A stretch of 14,297 bases of DNA from an uncultured Neisseriaceae bacterium (GCA_903891375.1 CAITEL010000410.1:1-14297); one strand, 5' to 3'; shown: positions 1 to 9,930, numbered from the stretch's first letter. The notes: a model not told the origin generated them from the letters alone. A program made the numbers and translations.

Positions 1-1455
1 AAAGAAAAAAACTTAGACAAAGAGACTGTTTTTGAATGTTTAGAAAAAGCCTTAGCAATTGCTACAAAAAAAGGCTTTGAAAATGAAACTCCAGAAATTG
101 ATGTATCAATTGATAGACATACTGGTAAATACAAAACCATTCGTAAATGGGTTGTCACTACTGATGTTGATTTTTATGATGACGATAAAGAATTATCGCA
201 ATCTGATATTGCTGAAAATAAAAATAAATATGGTGAGGCCAATGTTGGGGACACCATAGAAGAAGAAATTGAAAATGTGGACTTAGGTCGTGTATCAGCT
301 CAAACAGCACGAAATATCATCGCACAACGAATTAAGGATGCAGAACGTGAACAAGTATTACACGAATATTTATCACGTAATCGTGGCATTGTAATTGGTA
401 AAGTACGTAAGTTTGAAAGAGGAAATGTAGTTGTAGATTGTGGCAGAATAGAAGCTATAATAATGAAAAATGATTTAATTCCACGTGAAGTACTTAAACC
501 TGGGGATCAAGTAAAAGGATTTTTAGATAAAAAGAATCTAACTGTAAAAGCTGGGCGAGTTTTGATTAGTCGGTCTAGCAATGAATTTTTACAAAAAATC
601 TTGGAAACCAATGTGCCAGAAGTATCCACAGGACGTGTTGAAGTAATTAGCATTGCTCGTGAACCTGGGATAAGAGCCAAAGTATCCGTATTCACCCTTG
701 ATCCACGAATTGACGCCAAGGGATCATGTATTGGATTTAGAAACCAAAGAATTGATAGCATATCTAATGAATTATCTGGTGAAAAAGTTGATATTATTGA
801 TTTTACTACAGATATAGCACAGTATACAATTAATGCTTTACTTCCTGCTGAAATAGACAGTATTGTTGTAGATGAAGAAAAAAAAGTTATTGAAGTTATT
901 GTTGAAGATGATAAACTGGGTGTAGCTATCGGACCAGATGGAGTAAATGTACGTCTTGCTAGCAAATTAGTTGGTATGACCATAAATTTGTTTAGCAAAA
1001 CAGAGGCTAAATCTAAACATACCGAAGATAAAAGTAGTTTAATTCAAATGTTTAATGATAACCTTGATGTTGACGATGATATTTCTGAAATATTGGTAGA
1101 TAATGGGTTTTCCTCTCTTGATGAAGTCGCTTATGTAGATATTAAAGAATTAAATTCCATAGAAGACTTTGATGAAGATATTGCTAAAGAACTGCAAGAC
1201 CGCGCAAAAAATAAACTATTATCCAAAGCTTTAATCCATAAAGACAATATGGATAGTTTAGCTAATGAACTCAATAGTATTGTTAAATTTTCTAGAGACG
1301 TATTACTCCAATTAGCAGAAGCCAAAATAAACACTATTGGTGACTTTGCTGATTTATCTGGTGATGAATTAATGGAAATAATTAACATTGATGTTGAAAC
1401 TGCAAATAAATTAATTCTAAAAGCCCGAGAAGCTTCTGGATATTTTAATGAATAA
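1..1455 (+). CDS. nusA: Transcription termination/antitermination factor NusA (5' end cut off)
   Basis: NusA binds RNA polymerase and nascent RNA and modulates pausing, intrinsic termination and antitermination. The reading frame is open from base 1 and 484 codons lie in the window. Alignment from memory to E. coli NusA (495 aa) suggests only about 13 N-terminal residues are missing. By window codon, the order is: N-terminal polymerase-binding domain (1 to ~115), S1 domain (~125-185, GIVIGKV...VVDCG), KH1 (~195-265), KH2 (~270-335, with a good GPDG loop in AIGPDGVNVRLAS near codon 307), and two acidic helix-hairpin-helix repeats (~345-415 and ~420-484), as in beta/gamma NusA. The GTG at 277 is an internal Val codon, because family-matching sequence continues upstream of it. 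The KH1 GXXG loop is atypical (GFRN). The gene is followed after 9 bp by infB; rimP is expected upstream. Identification is firm. Confidence 0.97.
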   Translation, partial: KEKNLDKETVFECLEKALAIATKKGFENETPEIDVSIDRHTGKYKTIRKWVVTTDVDFYDDDKELSQSDIAENKNKYGEANVGDTIEEEIENVDLGRVSAQTARNIIAQRIKDAEREQVLHEYLSRNRGIVIGKVRKFERGNVVVDCGRIEAIIMKNDLIPREVLKPGDQVKGFLDKKNLTVKAGRVLISRSSNEFLQKILETNVPEVSTGRVEVISIAREPGIRAKVSVFTLDPRIDAKGSCIGFRNQRIDSISNELSGEKVDIIDFTTDIAQYTINALLPAEIDSIVVDEEKKVIEVIVEDDKLGVAIGPDGVNVRLASKLVGMTINLFSKTEAKSKHTEDKSSLIQMFNDNLDVDDDISEILVDNGFSSLDEVAYVDIKELNSIEDFDEDIAKELQDRAKNKLLSKALIHKDNMDSLANELNSIVKFSRDVLLQLAEAKINTIGDFADLSGDELMEIINIDVETANKLILKAREASGYFNE

Positions 1456-1464
1456 GGTGATTGT

Positions 1465-4008
1465 ATGACACTAACTATAAAAGATTTTGCGCAAGAATTA
1501 AATATTACCCAAACAGAACTTCTAGACAAGTTTTTACAATCAGGGATAAAAAAAGATATTAACGACTTAGTTTCAAAAGAAGACCGTGATGGCTTAATTG
1601 CTTTCATTAATGAGTCTGAAACAAAAAAGCCCAAAAAATTATCCTTAGGGAAAAAGAAAGAACCTATTGTTAACGCTGAGGATGATATACACGTAACAAA
1701 GACTCTTGACGGCGGAAAAATCAAGGTGGAAATTAAAAAAAAGAAAACCTTACATCGAACCAGTGAGGAGGAAAAAACATCTCCCGAAATAAAACACATA
1801 AGTGGGATTACTGAACATATAGGTGACACTCAGACACCAGAAATAAACTCAGCAGGTATTATTGTAAAAAATAAAATTAATATAAATCTTGGAAATAAAA
1901 TTGAGGAAGTGTCACTTAGTAAAACAGAAAATGTGGTTGAAGTTGCAAACAATAAAGAATCACACACAAAATCTAAATCAAAAGCAGAGCAAATATTAGA
2001 AGAAGCAGAAATCAATAAAAATAAATTACTGAAATCAGTAAAAAAACCAAATAAAATGAAAGTAATAGGTAAAGCTGATTCAAGTTTAGATGATTATGTT
2101 GAGGATGAATCGTTAGACAGTGCCACCATCTTAGCGGAAGTTGAAGAAATTATTACAACTCCAACAAAGCCAAAACACGTAGCAAAAAGATTCGAACCTA
2201 AACATAAGCCATCGCACATACCGAAAATACAAGAATTTAATAAACCAGTAAAGCCACAAATAATGAATATTGACGTTCCTGAGACAATTACCGTTAATGA
2301 TCTCGCACGTAAAATGTCAATAAAAGCCTCTGAATTAATTAAACGTTTAATGAAGATGGGTAGTATGGTTACGATTAATCAATCATTAGACCAAGATACC
2401 GCAATATTATTAGTAGAAGAAATGGGGCATACGGCAACAGCTGCTCAACTCGACACTCCTGAGAGTTTCTTAGATGACTCACAAAATGAAAATATTGAGT
2501 TTTTACCTAGAGCACCTATTGTGACTGTTATGGGACATGTGGATCATGGTAAAACATCCTTACTTGATTATATTCGTAAAGCGAAAGTAGCCTCAGGTGA
2601 AGCTGGTGGTATCACACAACATATAGGTGCATACCATGTTAACACTGGGCATGGGATTGTTACATTTTTAGATACACCAGGTCATGAAGCATTTACAAAA
2701 TTACGTGCACGTGGTGCACAATTGACCGATATTGTAATTCTTGTAGTTGCTGCTGATGATGGCGTTATGCCACAGACTATAGAAGCAATCAATCACGCTA
2801 AAGCTGCCAACGTACCTATTGTAGTTGCAATTAATAAAATGGATAAACATGGCGCCAACCCTGATAAAGTTAAGCAAGAGCTATCTACACATGGGGTAGT
2901 TACTGAAGAATGGGGTGGGGATGTGATGTGCGTACCTGTGTCTGCCCTTACTGGAAACGGCATAGATAATCTTTTAGATGCCGTATTACTACAATCTGAA
3001 GTACTTGAATTAAAAGCTCAAGTTAATACCCCAGCAAAAGCAATTGTAATTGAATCACGTCTAGATAAAGGAAGAGGGGCCGTAGTTACTGTTTTAGTTC
3101 AAAGTGGAACATTACGTAAAGGTGACTTGATACTTGCAGGCACCACCTATGGAAAAGTGCGAGCAATGATGAATGAAGCTGGCGCCACAGTGATTAGTGC
3201 TGGGCCTGGAATCCCTGTTGAAATATTAGGGTTATCAGATGTACCTGCTTCTGGTGATGATATGATAGTAATTAATGATGAACGCAAAGCTCGAGAGATT
3301 GCTAATTTTAGAATTGCAAAAATCCGCCAAGAAAAACTAGCTAGACAACAAGCATCTAAACTCGAAAATTTATTTTCTGGTATCAGTGAAGGTGAAGTAA
3401 AAAATCTACCTATTATCATTAAATCAGACGTGCAAGGTTCATATGAAGCCATAGCATCTTCGTTAGAACGGTTATCTACTCCAGAGATTAAAATTCAAGT
3501 TATTCATGCTGCAATTGGTGGTATTAATGAATCTGATATTAACCTTGCTAGTGCCTCACAAGCTATTGTGATTGGTTTTAATACTCGTGCGGATAATAAT
3601 GCCAAGAAAACTGCGGAGGCCACTGGGATAGAGATTAGATATTATAATATTATCTATGAAATAATCGATGATATTAAAGCCGCAATGACTGGAATGTTAT
3701 CTCCTGAAAAACGTGAAGTTATTACTGGTAACGTTGAAGTACGCCAAATGTTTAGTTTTGGTAAACTTGTTATTGCTGGATGTATGGTGACTGATGGTAT
3801 AATTAAACGTAACTCACATATACGATTAATTCGTGACAGCATGGTGATTCATGATGGACTATTAAGCTCGTTGAAGCGCTTTAAAGATGATGCAAAAGAA
3901 GTAAAATCTGGTTACGAATGTGGTTTGTCAATAGTTGACTATAATGACTTAAAAGAAAAAGATATTATTGAAGCATATGAAATCAGTGAGTTTAAACGCA
4001 CACTATAA
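1465..4008 (+). CDS. infB: Translation initiation factor IF-2
   Basis: This GTPase delivers fMet-tRNA to the 30S subunit and promotes 50S joining. It has 847 residues, close to the long IF-2 form of proteobacteria. An IF2_N module lies at ~1-50, followed by a Lys/Glu-rich low-complexity linker (~55-270) and a second IF2_N module (~274-325, [19 protein letters not shown]). The G domain has G1 GHVDHGKTS at 357-365, a switch region GGITQHIG, G3 DTPGH at 403-407 (His407 matches the catalytic His), G4 NKMD at 457-460 and G5 SAL. Domains II, III and C2 follow, ending in [22 protein letters not shown], which is typical of the tRNA-binding end. The ATG at 1465 is supported by AAGGTGA at 1454-1460, which overlaps the nusA stop. 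Co-transcription with nusA is inferred from the 9-bp gap. The linker is the variable part of the family. Confidence 0.98.
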   Translation: MTLTIKDFAQELNITQTELLDKFLQSGIKKDINDLVSKEDRDGLIAFINESETKKPKKLSLGKKKEPIVNAEDDIHVTKTLDGGKIKVEIKKKKTLHRTSEEEKTSPEIKHISGITEHIGDTQTPEINSAGIIVKNKININLGNKIEEVSLSKTENVVEVANNKESHTKSKSKAEQILEEAEINKNKLLKSVKKPNKMKVIGKADSSLDDYVEDESLDSATILAEVEEIITTPTKPKHVAKRFEPKHKPSHIPKIQEFNKPVKPQIMNIDVPETITVNDLARKMSIKASELIKRLMKMGSMVTINQSLDQDTAILLVEEMGHTATAAQLDTPESFLDDSQNENIEFLPRAPIVTVMGHVDHGKTSLLDYIRKAKVASGEAGGITQHIGAYHVNTGHGIVTFLDTPGHEAFTKLRARGAQLTDIVILVVAADDGVMPQTIEAINHAKAANVPIVVAINKMDKHGANPDKVKQELSTHGVVTEEWGGDVMCVPVSALTGNGIDNLLDAVLLQSEVLELKAQVNTPAKAIVIESRLDKGRGAVVTVLVQSGTLRKGDLILAGTTYGKVRAMMNEAGATVISAGPGIPVEILGLSDVPASGDDMIVINDERKAREIANFRIAKIRQEKLARQQASKLENLFSGISEGEVKNLPIIIKSDVQGSYEAIASSLERLSTPEIKIQVIHAAIGGINESDINLASASQAIVIGFNTRADNNAKKTAEATGIEIRYYNIIYEIIDDIKAAMTGMLSPEKREVITGNVEVRQMFSFGKLVIAGCMVTDGIIKRNSHIRLIRDSMVIHDGLLSSLKRFKDDAKEVKSGYECGLSIVDYNDLKEKDIIEAYEISEFKRTL

Positions 4009-4031
4009 ACAAACATAGATAAGAATGGAAT

Positions 4032-4469
4032 ATGAGAAAATATAGCAACAATCGATCTGGTCGCATTGCTGACCAGATCCAAAAAGATGTCGTAAATATT
4101 TTACGCACAAAAGTAAAAGATCCACGTGTAACGTGGGTCACAATTAATGATGTTGAAATTGATAAAGAGAATACGACAGCAAGCATTTACTGGAGTGTTC
4201 TTGATGAAAATAAAATCGTGGATGTAACTCGTGCCCTTGAGTCAGCAAGAGGGTTTATTCGCAGTGAGTTATCTAAAGGATTTAAAACATACACAATTCC
4301 ACAATTAAAATTTATTTTTGATGAATCCTTGGCTCGTGGCGCCAAAATACTCAGCGTGATTAACAGAGTAAGTAAAGAGTTTAGCGTTGCGGAAGACACA
4401 CAAATTGAGTCAGAAAATAACAGCAACGGTGGTGACAACGATTATGGTGACAACTTCAAAAAAAACTGA
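4032..4469 (+). CDS. rbfA: 30S ribosome-binding factor RbfA
   Basis: RbfA is a small KH-like protein that binds immature 30S subunits, helps 16S rRNA 5'-end maturation and supports growth in the cold. The 145-residue product starts MRKYSNNRSGRIADQIQKDV and carries family landmarks: DPRVTWVTINDVEI, a strand with ASIYWSVL, ARGFIRSELSKGFKTYTIPQLKF and FDESLARGAKI. E. coli RbfA is about 133 aa; the extra length here is a hydrophilic Asn/Asp/Glu-rich tail (from ~118) after the folded domain. The ATG at 4032 sits 23 bp after infB, behind only a weak Shine-Dalgarno (AAGAATGGA, 4021-4029), so translational coupling with infB is plausible. The last 26 bp overlap truB in another frame and include a run of eight A (4458-4465). 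Identification is firm. Confidence 0.96.
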   Translation: MRKYSNNRSGRIADQIQKDVVNILRTKVKDPRVTWVTINDVEIDKENTTASIYWSVLDENKIVDVTRALESARGFIRSELSKGFKTYTIPQLKFIFDESLARGAKILSVINRVSKEFSVAEDTQIESENNSNGGDNDYGDNFKKN

Positions 4470-5346
4470 TATTAATGGGGTGTTGTTATTCAATAAGCCC
4501 ATCGGCATATCAAGTAATAAAGCCCTACAAAAAGTTAAACATTTATTTAATGCAAAAAAGGCTGGACACACTGGGACACTTGACCCGTTAGCTACTGGTC
4601 TACTACCCATATGTTTTGGCGAAGCTACAAAGTTTTCTTCATTTTTATTAGATGGTGATAAGGAATACATCGCCACAATTAAATTGGGCGAGTCAACCAC
4701 AACCTATGATGCTGAGGGTGACGTTACTTCGACTGTAAGTGTCACCGTATCTAACAATGAAATTATCAACGCAGTTAATAGTTTTCTAGGCGCACAAACA
4801 CAATACCCACCAATTTATTCTGCACTTAAATTAAATGGTAAAGCCTTATATGAATACGCACGAGATGGTGTTAGCGTTGAAGTTAAACCACGTGACGTTA
4901 AATTTTTTAAACTTGAAATACTAGAATTCTTAGAAAATAATCAATTTAAATTGCGTGTATTATCAAGTAAAGGTACCTATATCAGAAGCCTTGCCAATGA
5001 TATAGGACAAAAATTAGGTTGTGGCGCACATTTAAGTGGTTTGATTCGCACTAAAACTAATACATTTAATTTGGATGAACATCTGACTTTAGAGTATTTG
5101 CAAAGTTTAAATCCACAAGAATTACTTAATTTATTACTCCCAACAGATATTTTAGTTAGAAGCATAGCAACACTTGAAATTAGCGACATACAGTTTAATA
5201 AGATAAACTTTGGGAATGCCTTTTGGCTAAATGAACCTATTACAGAAATTGAAGAAAAAGTCCGTCTCTACCACAATGGTGTGTTTCTTGGTATGGCAAA
5301 AATCACTGGTTGTAAAGTACAACCAGTGCGATTAGTATGTTTTTAA
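4444..5346 (+). CDS. truB: tRNA pseudouridine(55) synthase TruB
   Basis: TruB isomerises uridine 55 in the T-psi-C loop of most tRNAs and also acts as a tRNA chaperone. The chosen start gives 300 aa (E. coli about 314). Visible motifs are GVLLFNKPIGISSN near the N-terminus, the catalytic motif GHTGTLDPLATGLLP with nucleophile Asp47, KEYIATIKLG with Tyr75, TTTYDAEGD, and GTYIRSLANDIG with Arg181 matching the conserved active-site Arg. A short C-terminal PUA-like domain follows (about 250-300). I chose ATG 4444 because the conserved fold begins just after it and GGTGGTGA (4428-4435) lies 8 nt upstream. An in-frame TTG at 4387 would add 19 residues unlike the family. The 26-bp overlap with rbfA suggests coupled translation. 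An 11-bp hairpin lies in the last codons. rpsO, a common downstream neighbour, is absent. Confidence 0.96.
   Translation: MVTTSKKTDINGVLLFNKPIGISSNKALQKVKHLFNAKKAGHTGTLDPLATGLLPICFGEATKFSSFLLDGDKEYIATIKLGESTTTYDAEGDVTSTVSVTVSNNEIINAVNSFLGAQTQYPPIYSALKLNGKALYEYARDGVSVEVKPRDVKFFKLEILEFLENNQFKLRVLSSKGTYIRSLANDIGQKLGCGAHLSGLIRTKTNTFNLDEHLTLEYLQSLNPQELLNLLLPTDILVRSIATLEISDIQFNKINFGNAFWLNEPITEIEEKVRLYHNGVFLGMAKITGCKVQPVRLVCF
5304..5328 (+). other. Perfect 11-bp hairpin inside the 3' end of truB
   Basis: CACTGGTTGTA (5304-5314) and TACAACCAGTG (5318-5328) are exact reverse complements separated by a 3-nt loop (AAG). The hairpin ends 15 bases before the truB stop codon at 5344-5346 and is read as codons for ITGCKVQPV. 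A short T run (5339-5343) follows about 10 nt later, too far for a standard intrinsic terminator. It could stabilise or mark a processing point in the mRNA; the role is inference. Confidence 0.6.
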
Positions 5347-5540
5347 CTAGTATCCTCGAACAGATTCAAGATCCAAGGAGGCGCCAAGCGACACCACCTA
5401 CAGGTAGTAGGTAAGGAGCTTGGCAACACAAACTGGGAACTTTAATATGAATGAGTATATCATATGCAACGCAAATACCACCCCAAATACGGCCTTGTTA
5501 ATAAAACTCTCTCGCTTACCAAATAAAAGCGAAACTCTTA
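5347..5540 (+). ncRNA. Candidate structured 3' UTR or small RNA downstream of truB
   Basis: No convincing gene lies in this stretch, but several inverted repeats follow one another. Hairpin A has GCCAAGC (5383-5389) pairing with GCTTGGC (5418-5424), enclosing ACCTAC (5396-5401) pairing with GTAGGT (5407-5412) over loop AGGTA, with a 6x5 internal loop. Hairpin B has ATATGA (5445-5450) with TCATAT (5460-5465). Hairpin C has TCGCTT (5512-5517) with AAGCGA (5527-5532). A strong terminator follows at once. The segment from 5370 to 5430 looks more GC-rich than its surroundings. I do not recognise a known riboswitch or Rfam-type family. It could be a 3' UTR-derived small RNA, a stabilising mRNA end, or a dispersed genomic repeat. 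No clear promoter of its own was seen. Confidence 0.35.
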
Positions 5541-5574
5541 AAAAAACGCATGGGGTTTATTCCATGCGTTTTTT
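5541..5574. terminator. Bidirectional Rho-independent terminator between truB and rpoC
   Basis: A 13-bp stem is formed by AAAAAACGCATGG (5541-5553) and CCATGCGTTTTTT (5562-5574), with an 8-nt loop GGTTTATT. The A run on one side and T run on the other give a U tract after the hairpin in both directions. It can therefore end the nusA-truB transcript on the plus strand and the rpoBC transcript on the minus strand, where it begins only 4 bp after the rpoC stop. This fits the convergent gene arrangement. Confidence 0.9.
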
Positions 5575-5578
5575 ATTA

Positions 5579-8500
5579 TTATGCTAAGTCTTTTTCTTTA
5601 TCATCAACCATATTAGCTACATTATTGTTATAATGACGCGCTTTATGATAAGACAACCCCGTACCTGCTGGAATTAAACGTCCCATAATAACGTTTTCTT
5701 TCAAGCCACGTAACGGATCAACACGACCTGACACCGCTGATTCAGTCAACACTCTAGTTGTTTCTTGGAAAGATGCTGCTGAAATAAATGAGTCTGTTGA
5801 CAACGAAGCTTTAGTAATACCTAAAAGTACATTTCTGAACTCTACCGGTTTTAAACCTTGCCCTAACAACAAATCATTTTCATCCATAATCGCCGCACGT
5901 TCTGATTGCTCACCCTCTAGATAAATATTACTATCTCCTGGATTTACAATTACTACACGACGTAACATTTGACGCACTACTACTTCTATATGTTTATCAT
6001 TTATCTTAACACCCTGTAAACGATAAACCTCTTGGATTTCCGAAGATATGTATTTTGATAACTCCTCAATCCCTTTCATTTCTAGTAATTCATGCGGATC
6101 AACTGGTCCATCAACAATCATCTGCCCACGTTCTACATATTCCCCATCATTAACTAAAATGTTCTTATCCTTTGGAATCGCTAATTCAACAAAATCACCA
6201 CCAACTGCAATAACTTTGATTTTATGCTTACCTTTGGTTTCTTTTTGGAACGATATAGTTCCTGAAATTGGCGACAACATACCAGCATCTTTAGGAATAC
6301 GTGCCTCAAATAACTCAGCAACACGTGGTAACCCACCCGTAATATCACGAGTTTTCAATGATTCTTGTGGTTTTTTCGCCACAATATCACCAGCATATAC
6401 ATCTTGAGCATCTCTAACGGTGATAATGTCTCCAATTTGGAAACTAATTAATACTGGTGAATCAGTACCATGCATTTTTATCTCATTGCCTACTTCATCA
6501 TATAACCTTGCCACTGGACGAATACTCTTATCTTTGGTTTTTACGCCTTTTACCTTCGCAGGATCAATAACTTTTAATGTAGTTAAACCAGTTACGTCAT
6601 CCATTTCTTTAACTACAGTTAAACCTTCTTCAACGTTTTCAAGAACTATTCTACCAGAATACTCAACAATTACTGGGCGTGAATGTGGGTCCCAAGAAGC
6701 TAATTTACTGCCTGCCTTAATCTCTTGACCATCAGCTATGTAAATAGTTGCTCCATATGGAATCTTATGTTGCTCACGCTCACGATTATGGCTGTCTAAA
6801 ATCACTGACTCTGCTGAACGTGATATTACAACCATTTCACCATTTTTACGAGTAACATAACGTAAATCACGATATGACATAAAACCTGAAGATTTAACTT
6901 CAATTTGATTAACCGCTGCCGCACGTGATGCCGCCCCCCCAATATGGAATGTACGCATAGTTAACTGTGTGCCTGGCTCACCAATTGATTGTGCAGCAAC
7001 AATACCTACAGCCTCACCAATATCAACTCTATACCCACGGCCTAAATCACGACCGTAACACTTAGCGCATAAACCATAACGAGTATCACAAGTTAATGGG
7101 GTTCTAACTTTTACTTCATCCACATTACCTAGGTCGATATCATGAACGATTTTTTCATCCAACAACGTGCCACTCTTTGCTATTATATGGCCATTATCTG
7201 AATCGACAATATCTTCACTACATACACGTCCAAGAATTCTATCTCGTAATGATTCAACTAAGTCACCACCTTGAATCACTGACTTCATCATCACGCCATT
7301 AGTTGTACCACAATCAACTTCAGTAATTACTAAATCCTGCGTAACATCAACCAAACGTCTAGTCAAGTACCCAGAGTTCGCAGTTTTTAATGCAGTATCT
7401 GATAATCCTTTACGTGCCCCATGGGTTGAAATAAAGTATTGTGCCACAGTTAAACCTTCACGGAAGTTGGCAGTGATCGGGGTTTCCATAATTGAACCAT
7501 CTGGTTTTGCCATTAGTCCACGCATACCCGATAATTGTCTAATCTGTGCTATCGATCCACGTGCCCCAGAATCCGCCATCATATAAATTGAGTTAAATGA
7601 ATCCTGCTCTACATCTTTACCGTCTTTATCTTTAACTATATCTTTAGATAATTCACTCATCAATGTTTTTGAGATTTCCTCACCACATCTACCCCAAATA
7701 TCAATAACTTTGTTATATCGTTCACCTTGAGTTACTAAACCATCTTGGTACTGACGAGTTATTTCTTCAACTTCTTTTTGCGATTCTTTGATTTTTTTCT
7801 CTTTAGTAGTTGGTACATGCATATCGTTCACACACACCGACATCCCTGCACGAGTTGAATAAATAAACCCAGTGTACATTAGTTGATCGGCAAAAATTAC
7901 TGTGTCTTTGATGCCACATTTACGGAATGCTACGTTAATTAATTTCGCTACGTCTTTTTTCTTTAACGGTCTATCTATTAAATCAAACTCTAAACCTCTA
8001 GGTAAAATTTGAGATAATAACGCTCTACCAACTGTCGTATTTCTACGAACTGTGACTTCTTCAAGAATATTTTCATTATTAAAATGCCATTCTTTCATAC
8101 GTACAGTAATTAATGCCTGCAAATTTACTTGCTTAGTTTGATATGCACGTTCAACTTCTTTAACACTTGCAAATAATGTGTCTTCGCCCTTATCATTAAT
8201 CTTTTCTCGTGTCATATAATATAACCCAAGAATAATATCTTGTGATGGCACAATAATTGGCTCACCATTAGCAGGAGACAATACGTTAATTGAAGCCAAC
8301 ATCAATGTACGAGCTTCCATCTGAGCTTCTAAGCTTAATGGCACATGCACCGCCATTTGGTCACCATCAAAATCGGCGTTAAATGCAGAACATACCAAAG
8401 GATGCAACTGAAGAGCTTTACCTTCAATTAAAATAGGTTCAAAAGCCTGAATACCTAGTCTATGCAATGTAGGTGCCCGATTTAATAAAATAGGATGTTC

Positions 8501-9793
8501 ACGAATAACTTCTTCTAATACGTCCCATACAATTGGAGCTTCACTTTCAACCATACGTTTAGCAAATTTAATTGAAGGCGCCGCCCCTATTGCTTGTAAT
8601 TTGTGGTACACAAATGGCTTAAATAACTCTAATGCCATAATTTTTGGTAATCCACATTGATATAACCTTAAACTTGGTCCGACAGTAATAACAGAACGAC
8701 CAGAGTAATCCACACGTTTACCTAATAGATTTTGACGGAAACGACCAGATTTACCTTTAATCATTTCTGCTAAAGATTTTAATGGGCGTTTGTTTGCACC
8801 AGTAATTACCTTACCACGTTTACCATTATCAAATAATGAATCAACCGCCTCTTGCAACATTCTACGTTCATTACGTAAAATGATTTCTGGCGCACGTAAT
8901 TGAATTAATTTGCGCAGGCGATTATTCCGATTAATTACCCTACGGTATAAATCATTCAAATCACTTGTTGCAAATCTACCACCATCCAATGCTACCAATG
9001 GACGTAAATCAGGTGGTAGCACTGGTACAGCATCCATAATCATCCAGTCAGGCTTTATCTCAGAACGTTTAAACCCTTCTAATACCTTTAAGCGTTTTGC
9101 TAGTTTCTTAAGATTAGTGTCTGATTTTGTCTCAGCCATTTCTTTTTTTATTTCAATTACTTCACCATCTAAATCAATAGCTTGCAACATTTCACGTACA
9201 GCCTCAGCCCCAATACCTACACGAATCTTATCCGCTTCTTCAGATTCAACTAACGTGTTATATTGTTCTGGAGATAAAATATCACCTTTTTTAACTAGCG
9301 TTTTGTTATCTTTAGGGTGAACTGGTGGATCAACTCTATCAATAATTTCAATAACAGCATAAGCCTCAAAATACAAGACATGCTCTATATCACGCAATGG
9401 CATATCTAATACCATGCCTAAACGTGATGGTAATGATTTCAAAAACCAAATATGCGCAACTGGAGAGGCTAACTCTATATGCCCCATTCTTTCACGACGG
9501 ACTTTAGACATCGTAACTTCAACACCACAACGCTCACACACCACACCACGATGTTTGATTCTTTTGTATTTACCACATAAACATTCGTAGTCTTTAACTG
9601 GGCCAAATATTCTAGCGCAAAATAGTCCATCACGTTCTGGACGCAACGTTCTATAATTAATGGTCTCTGGTTTTTTCACCTCTCCATATGACCATGAACG
9701 GATTTTCTCAGGAGACGCTATCCCAATTCGAATACGTCCATAACTATCGTTTGAATCTTTTTTATTTATTAACAAATTACCTAGATCTAGCAT
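5579..9793 (-). CDS. rpoC: DNA-directed RNA polymerase subunit beta' (RpoC)
   Basis: RpoC is the beta' subunit, which holds the catalytic magnesium. It has 1404 residues (E. coli 1407), so it is full length. The N-terminal zinc site is Cys71, Cys73, Cys86 and Cys89 ([19 protein letters not shown]). The catalytic loop NADFDGD is at 472-478, with Asp474, Asp476 and Asp478 binding Mg. The bridge helix contains [17 protein letters not shown] (~800-816). The second zinc site is Cys828, Cys902, Cys909 and Cys912. The trigger loop [21 protein letters not shown] (~933-953) is followed by the SI3-type insertion and then the rest of the trigger loop. The start is ATG 9793, with AGAGG (9806-9802) 8 nt upstream on the minus strand. 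The gene follows rpoB by 129 bp and ends at the shared terminator. Wording is beta-like ([15 protein letters not shown]). No intein or frame break was seen. Confidence 0.99.
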   Translation of the reverse strand: MLDLGNLLINKKDSNDSYGRIRIGIASPEKIRSWSYGEVKKPETINYRTLRPERDGLFCARIFGPVKDYECLCGKYKRIKHRGVVCERCGVEVTMSKVRRERMGHIELASPVAHIWFLKSLPSRLGMVLDMPLRDIEHVLYFEAYAVIEIIDRVDPPVHPKDNKTLVKKGDILSPEQYNTLVESEEADKIRVGIGAEAVREMLQAIDLDGEVIEIKKEMAETKSDTNLKKLAKRLKVLEGFKRSEIKPDWMIMDAVPVLPPDLRPLVALDGGRFATSDLNDLYRRVINRNNRLRKLIQLRAPEIILRNERRMLQEAVDSLFDNGKRGKVITGANKRPLKSLAEMIKGKSGRFRQNLLGKRVDYSGRSVITVGPSLRLYQCGLPKIMALELFKPFVYHKLQAIGAAPSIKFAKRMVESEAPIVWDVLEEVIREHPILLNRAPTLHRLGIQAFEPILIEGKALQLHPLVCSAFNADFDGDQMAVHVPLSLEAQMEARTLMLASINVLSPANGEPIIVPSQDIILGLYYMTREKINDKGEDTLFASVKEVERAYQTKQVNLQALITVRMKEWHFNNENILEEVTVRRNTTVGRALLSQILPRGLEFDLIDRPLKKKDVAKLINVAFRKCGIKDTVIFADQLMYTGFIYSTRAGMSVCVNDMHVPTTKEKKIKESQKEVEEITRQYQDGLVTQGERYNKVIDIWGRCGEEISKTLMSELSKDIVKDKDGKDVEQDSFNSIYMMADSGARGSIAQIRQLSGMRGLMAKPDGSIMETPITANFREGLTVAQYFISTHGARKGLSDTALKTANSGYLTRRLVDVTQDLVITEVDCGTTNGVMMKSVIQGGDLVESLRDRILGRVCSEDIVDSDNGHIIAKSGTLLDEKIVHDIDLGNVDEVKVRTPLTCDTRYGLCAKCYGRDLGRGYRVDIGEAVGIVAAQSIGEPGTQLTMRTFHIGGAASRAAAVNQIEVKSSGFMSYRDLRYVTRKNGEMVVISRSAESVILDSHNREREQHKIPYGATIYIADGQEIKAGSKLASWDPHSRPVIVEYSGRIVLENVEEGLTVVKEMDDVTGLTTLKVIDPAKVKGVKTKDKSIRPVARLYDEVGNEIKMHGTDSPVLISFQIGDIITVRDAQDVYAGDIVAKKPQESLKTRDITGGLPRVAELFEARIPKDAGMLSPISGTISFQKETKGKHKIKVIAVGGDFVELAIPKDKNILVNDGEYVERGQMIVDGPVDPHELLEMKGIEELSKYISSEIQEVYRLQGVKINDKHIEVVVRQMLRRVVIVNPGDSNIYLEGEQSERAAIMDENDLLLGQGLKPVEFRNVLLGITKASLSTDSFISAASFQETTRVLTESAVSGRVDPLRGLKENVIMGRLIPAGTGLSYHKARHYNNNVANMVDDKEKDLA

Positions 9794-9857
9794 TTGCCTT
9801 ACCTCTTATAACATTTTTAGTTACTGTTCACGCTACATCTTATTTTTTACGTTCGTT

Positions 9858-9930
9858 AAGAGTAGCCTGAAAGTAATGGTTTATGCACATCGCTTTAATA
9901 GTAACCATTTTTATTGGGTGTACTACTCTT
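9858..9930 (-). other. Nested hairpin across the rpoB stop codon and rpoB-rpoC gap
   Basis: In plus-strand letters, AAGAGTAG (9858-9865) is the exact reverse complement of CTACTCTT (9923-9930), giving an 8-bp outer stem. Inside it, AATGGTT (9875-9881) pairs with AACCATT (9903-9909) as a 7-bp inner stem. On the mRNA, the 5' arm of the outer stem holds the last rpoB codons and the TAG stop. The rpoC Shine-Dalgarno lies outside the structure, about 50 nt further on. No U tract follows, so it is not a standard terminator. A role in RNA processing or in tuning rpoB/rpoC levels is inference. The rest of the 129-bp gap holds the rpoC ribosome binding site and nothing else I recognise. Confidence 0.45.

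Noticed and set aside
277..279. GTG as the start of nusA
   Set aside because: The same frame upstream (bases 1-276) encodes clear NusA N-terminal domain sequence, so this is an internal valine.
1131..1829. Long minus-strand open frame opposite nusA/infB
   Set aside because: Ser/Ile/Phe-rich shadow of the acidic, lysine-rich coding strand, with no start signal or family resemblance. The same applies to the other antisense frames over infB, rpoC and rpoB, such as 8910-9320 on the plus strand.
4387..4443. An earlier TTG start for truB that would add 19 residues
   Set aside because: The added residues do not resemble TruB, and ATG 4444 has a better ribosome binding site and gives the normal family length.
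5447..5587. A 46-codon plus-strand open frame between truB and rpoC
   Set aside because: It runs straight through the terminator hairpin and into the rpoC end, its composition is unremarkable, and the possible ribosome binding site (GGGA) is poor. Better explained as chance in a non-coding region.
6934..6940. Run of seven C in rpoC as a possible phase-variation site
   Set aside because: It encodes the conserved trigger-loop HIGGAAS and the frame is intact; switching would destroy an essential gene. Most likely chance use of GGG/GGC codons.
9875..9909. Hairpin in the rpoB-rpoC gap as a terminator or attenuator
   Set aside because: No U tract follows the stem on the minus strand, and rpoC needs read-through; kept only as a possible processing structure.
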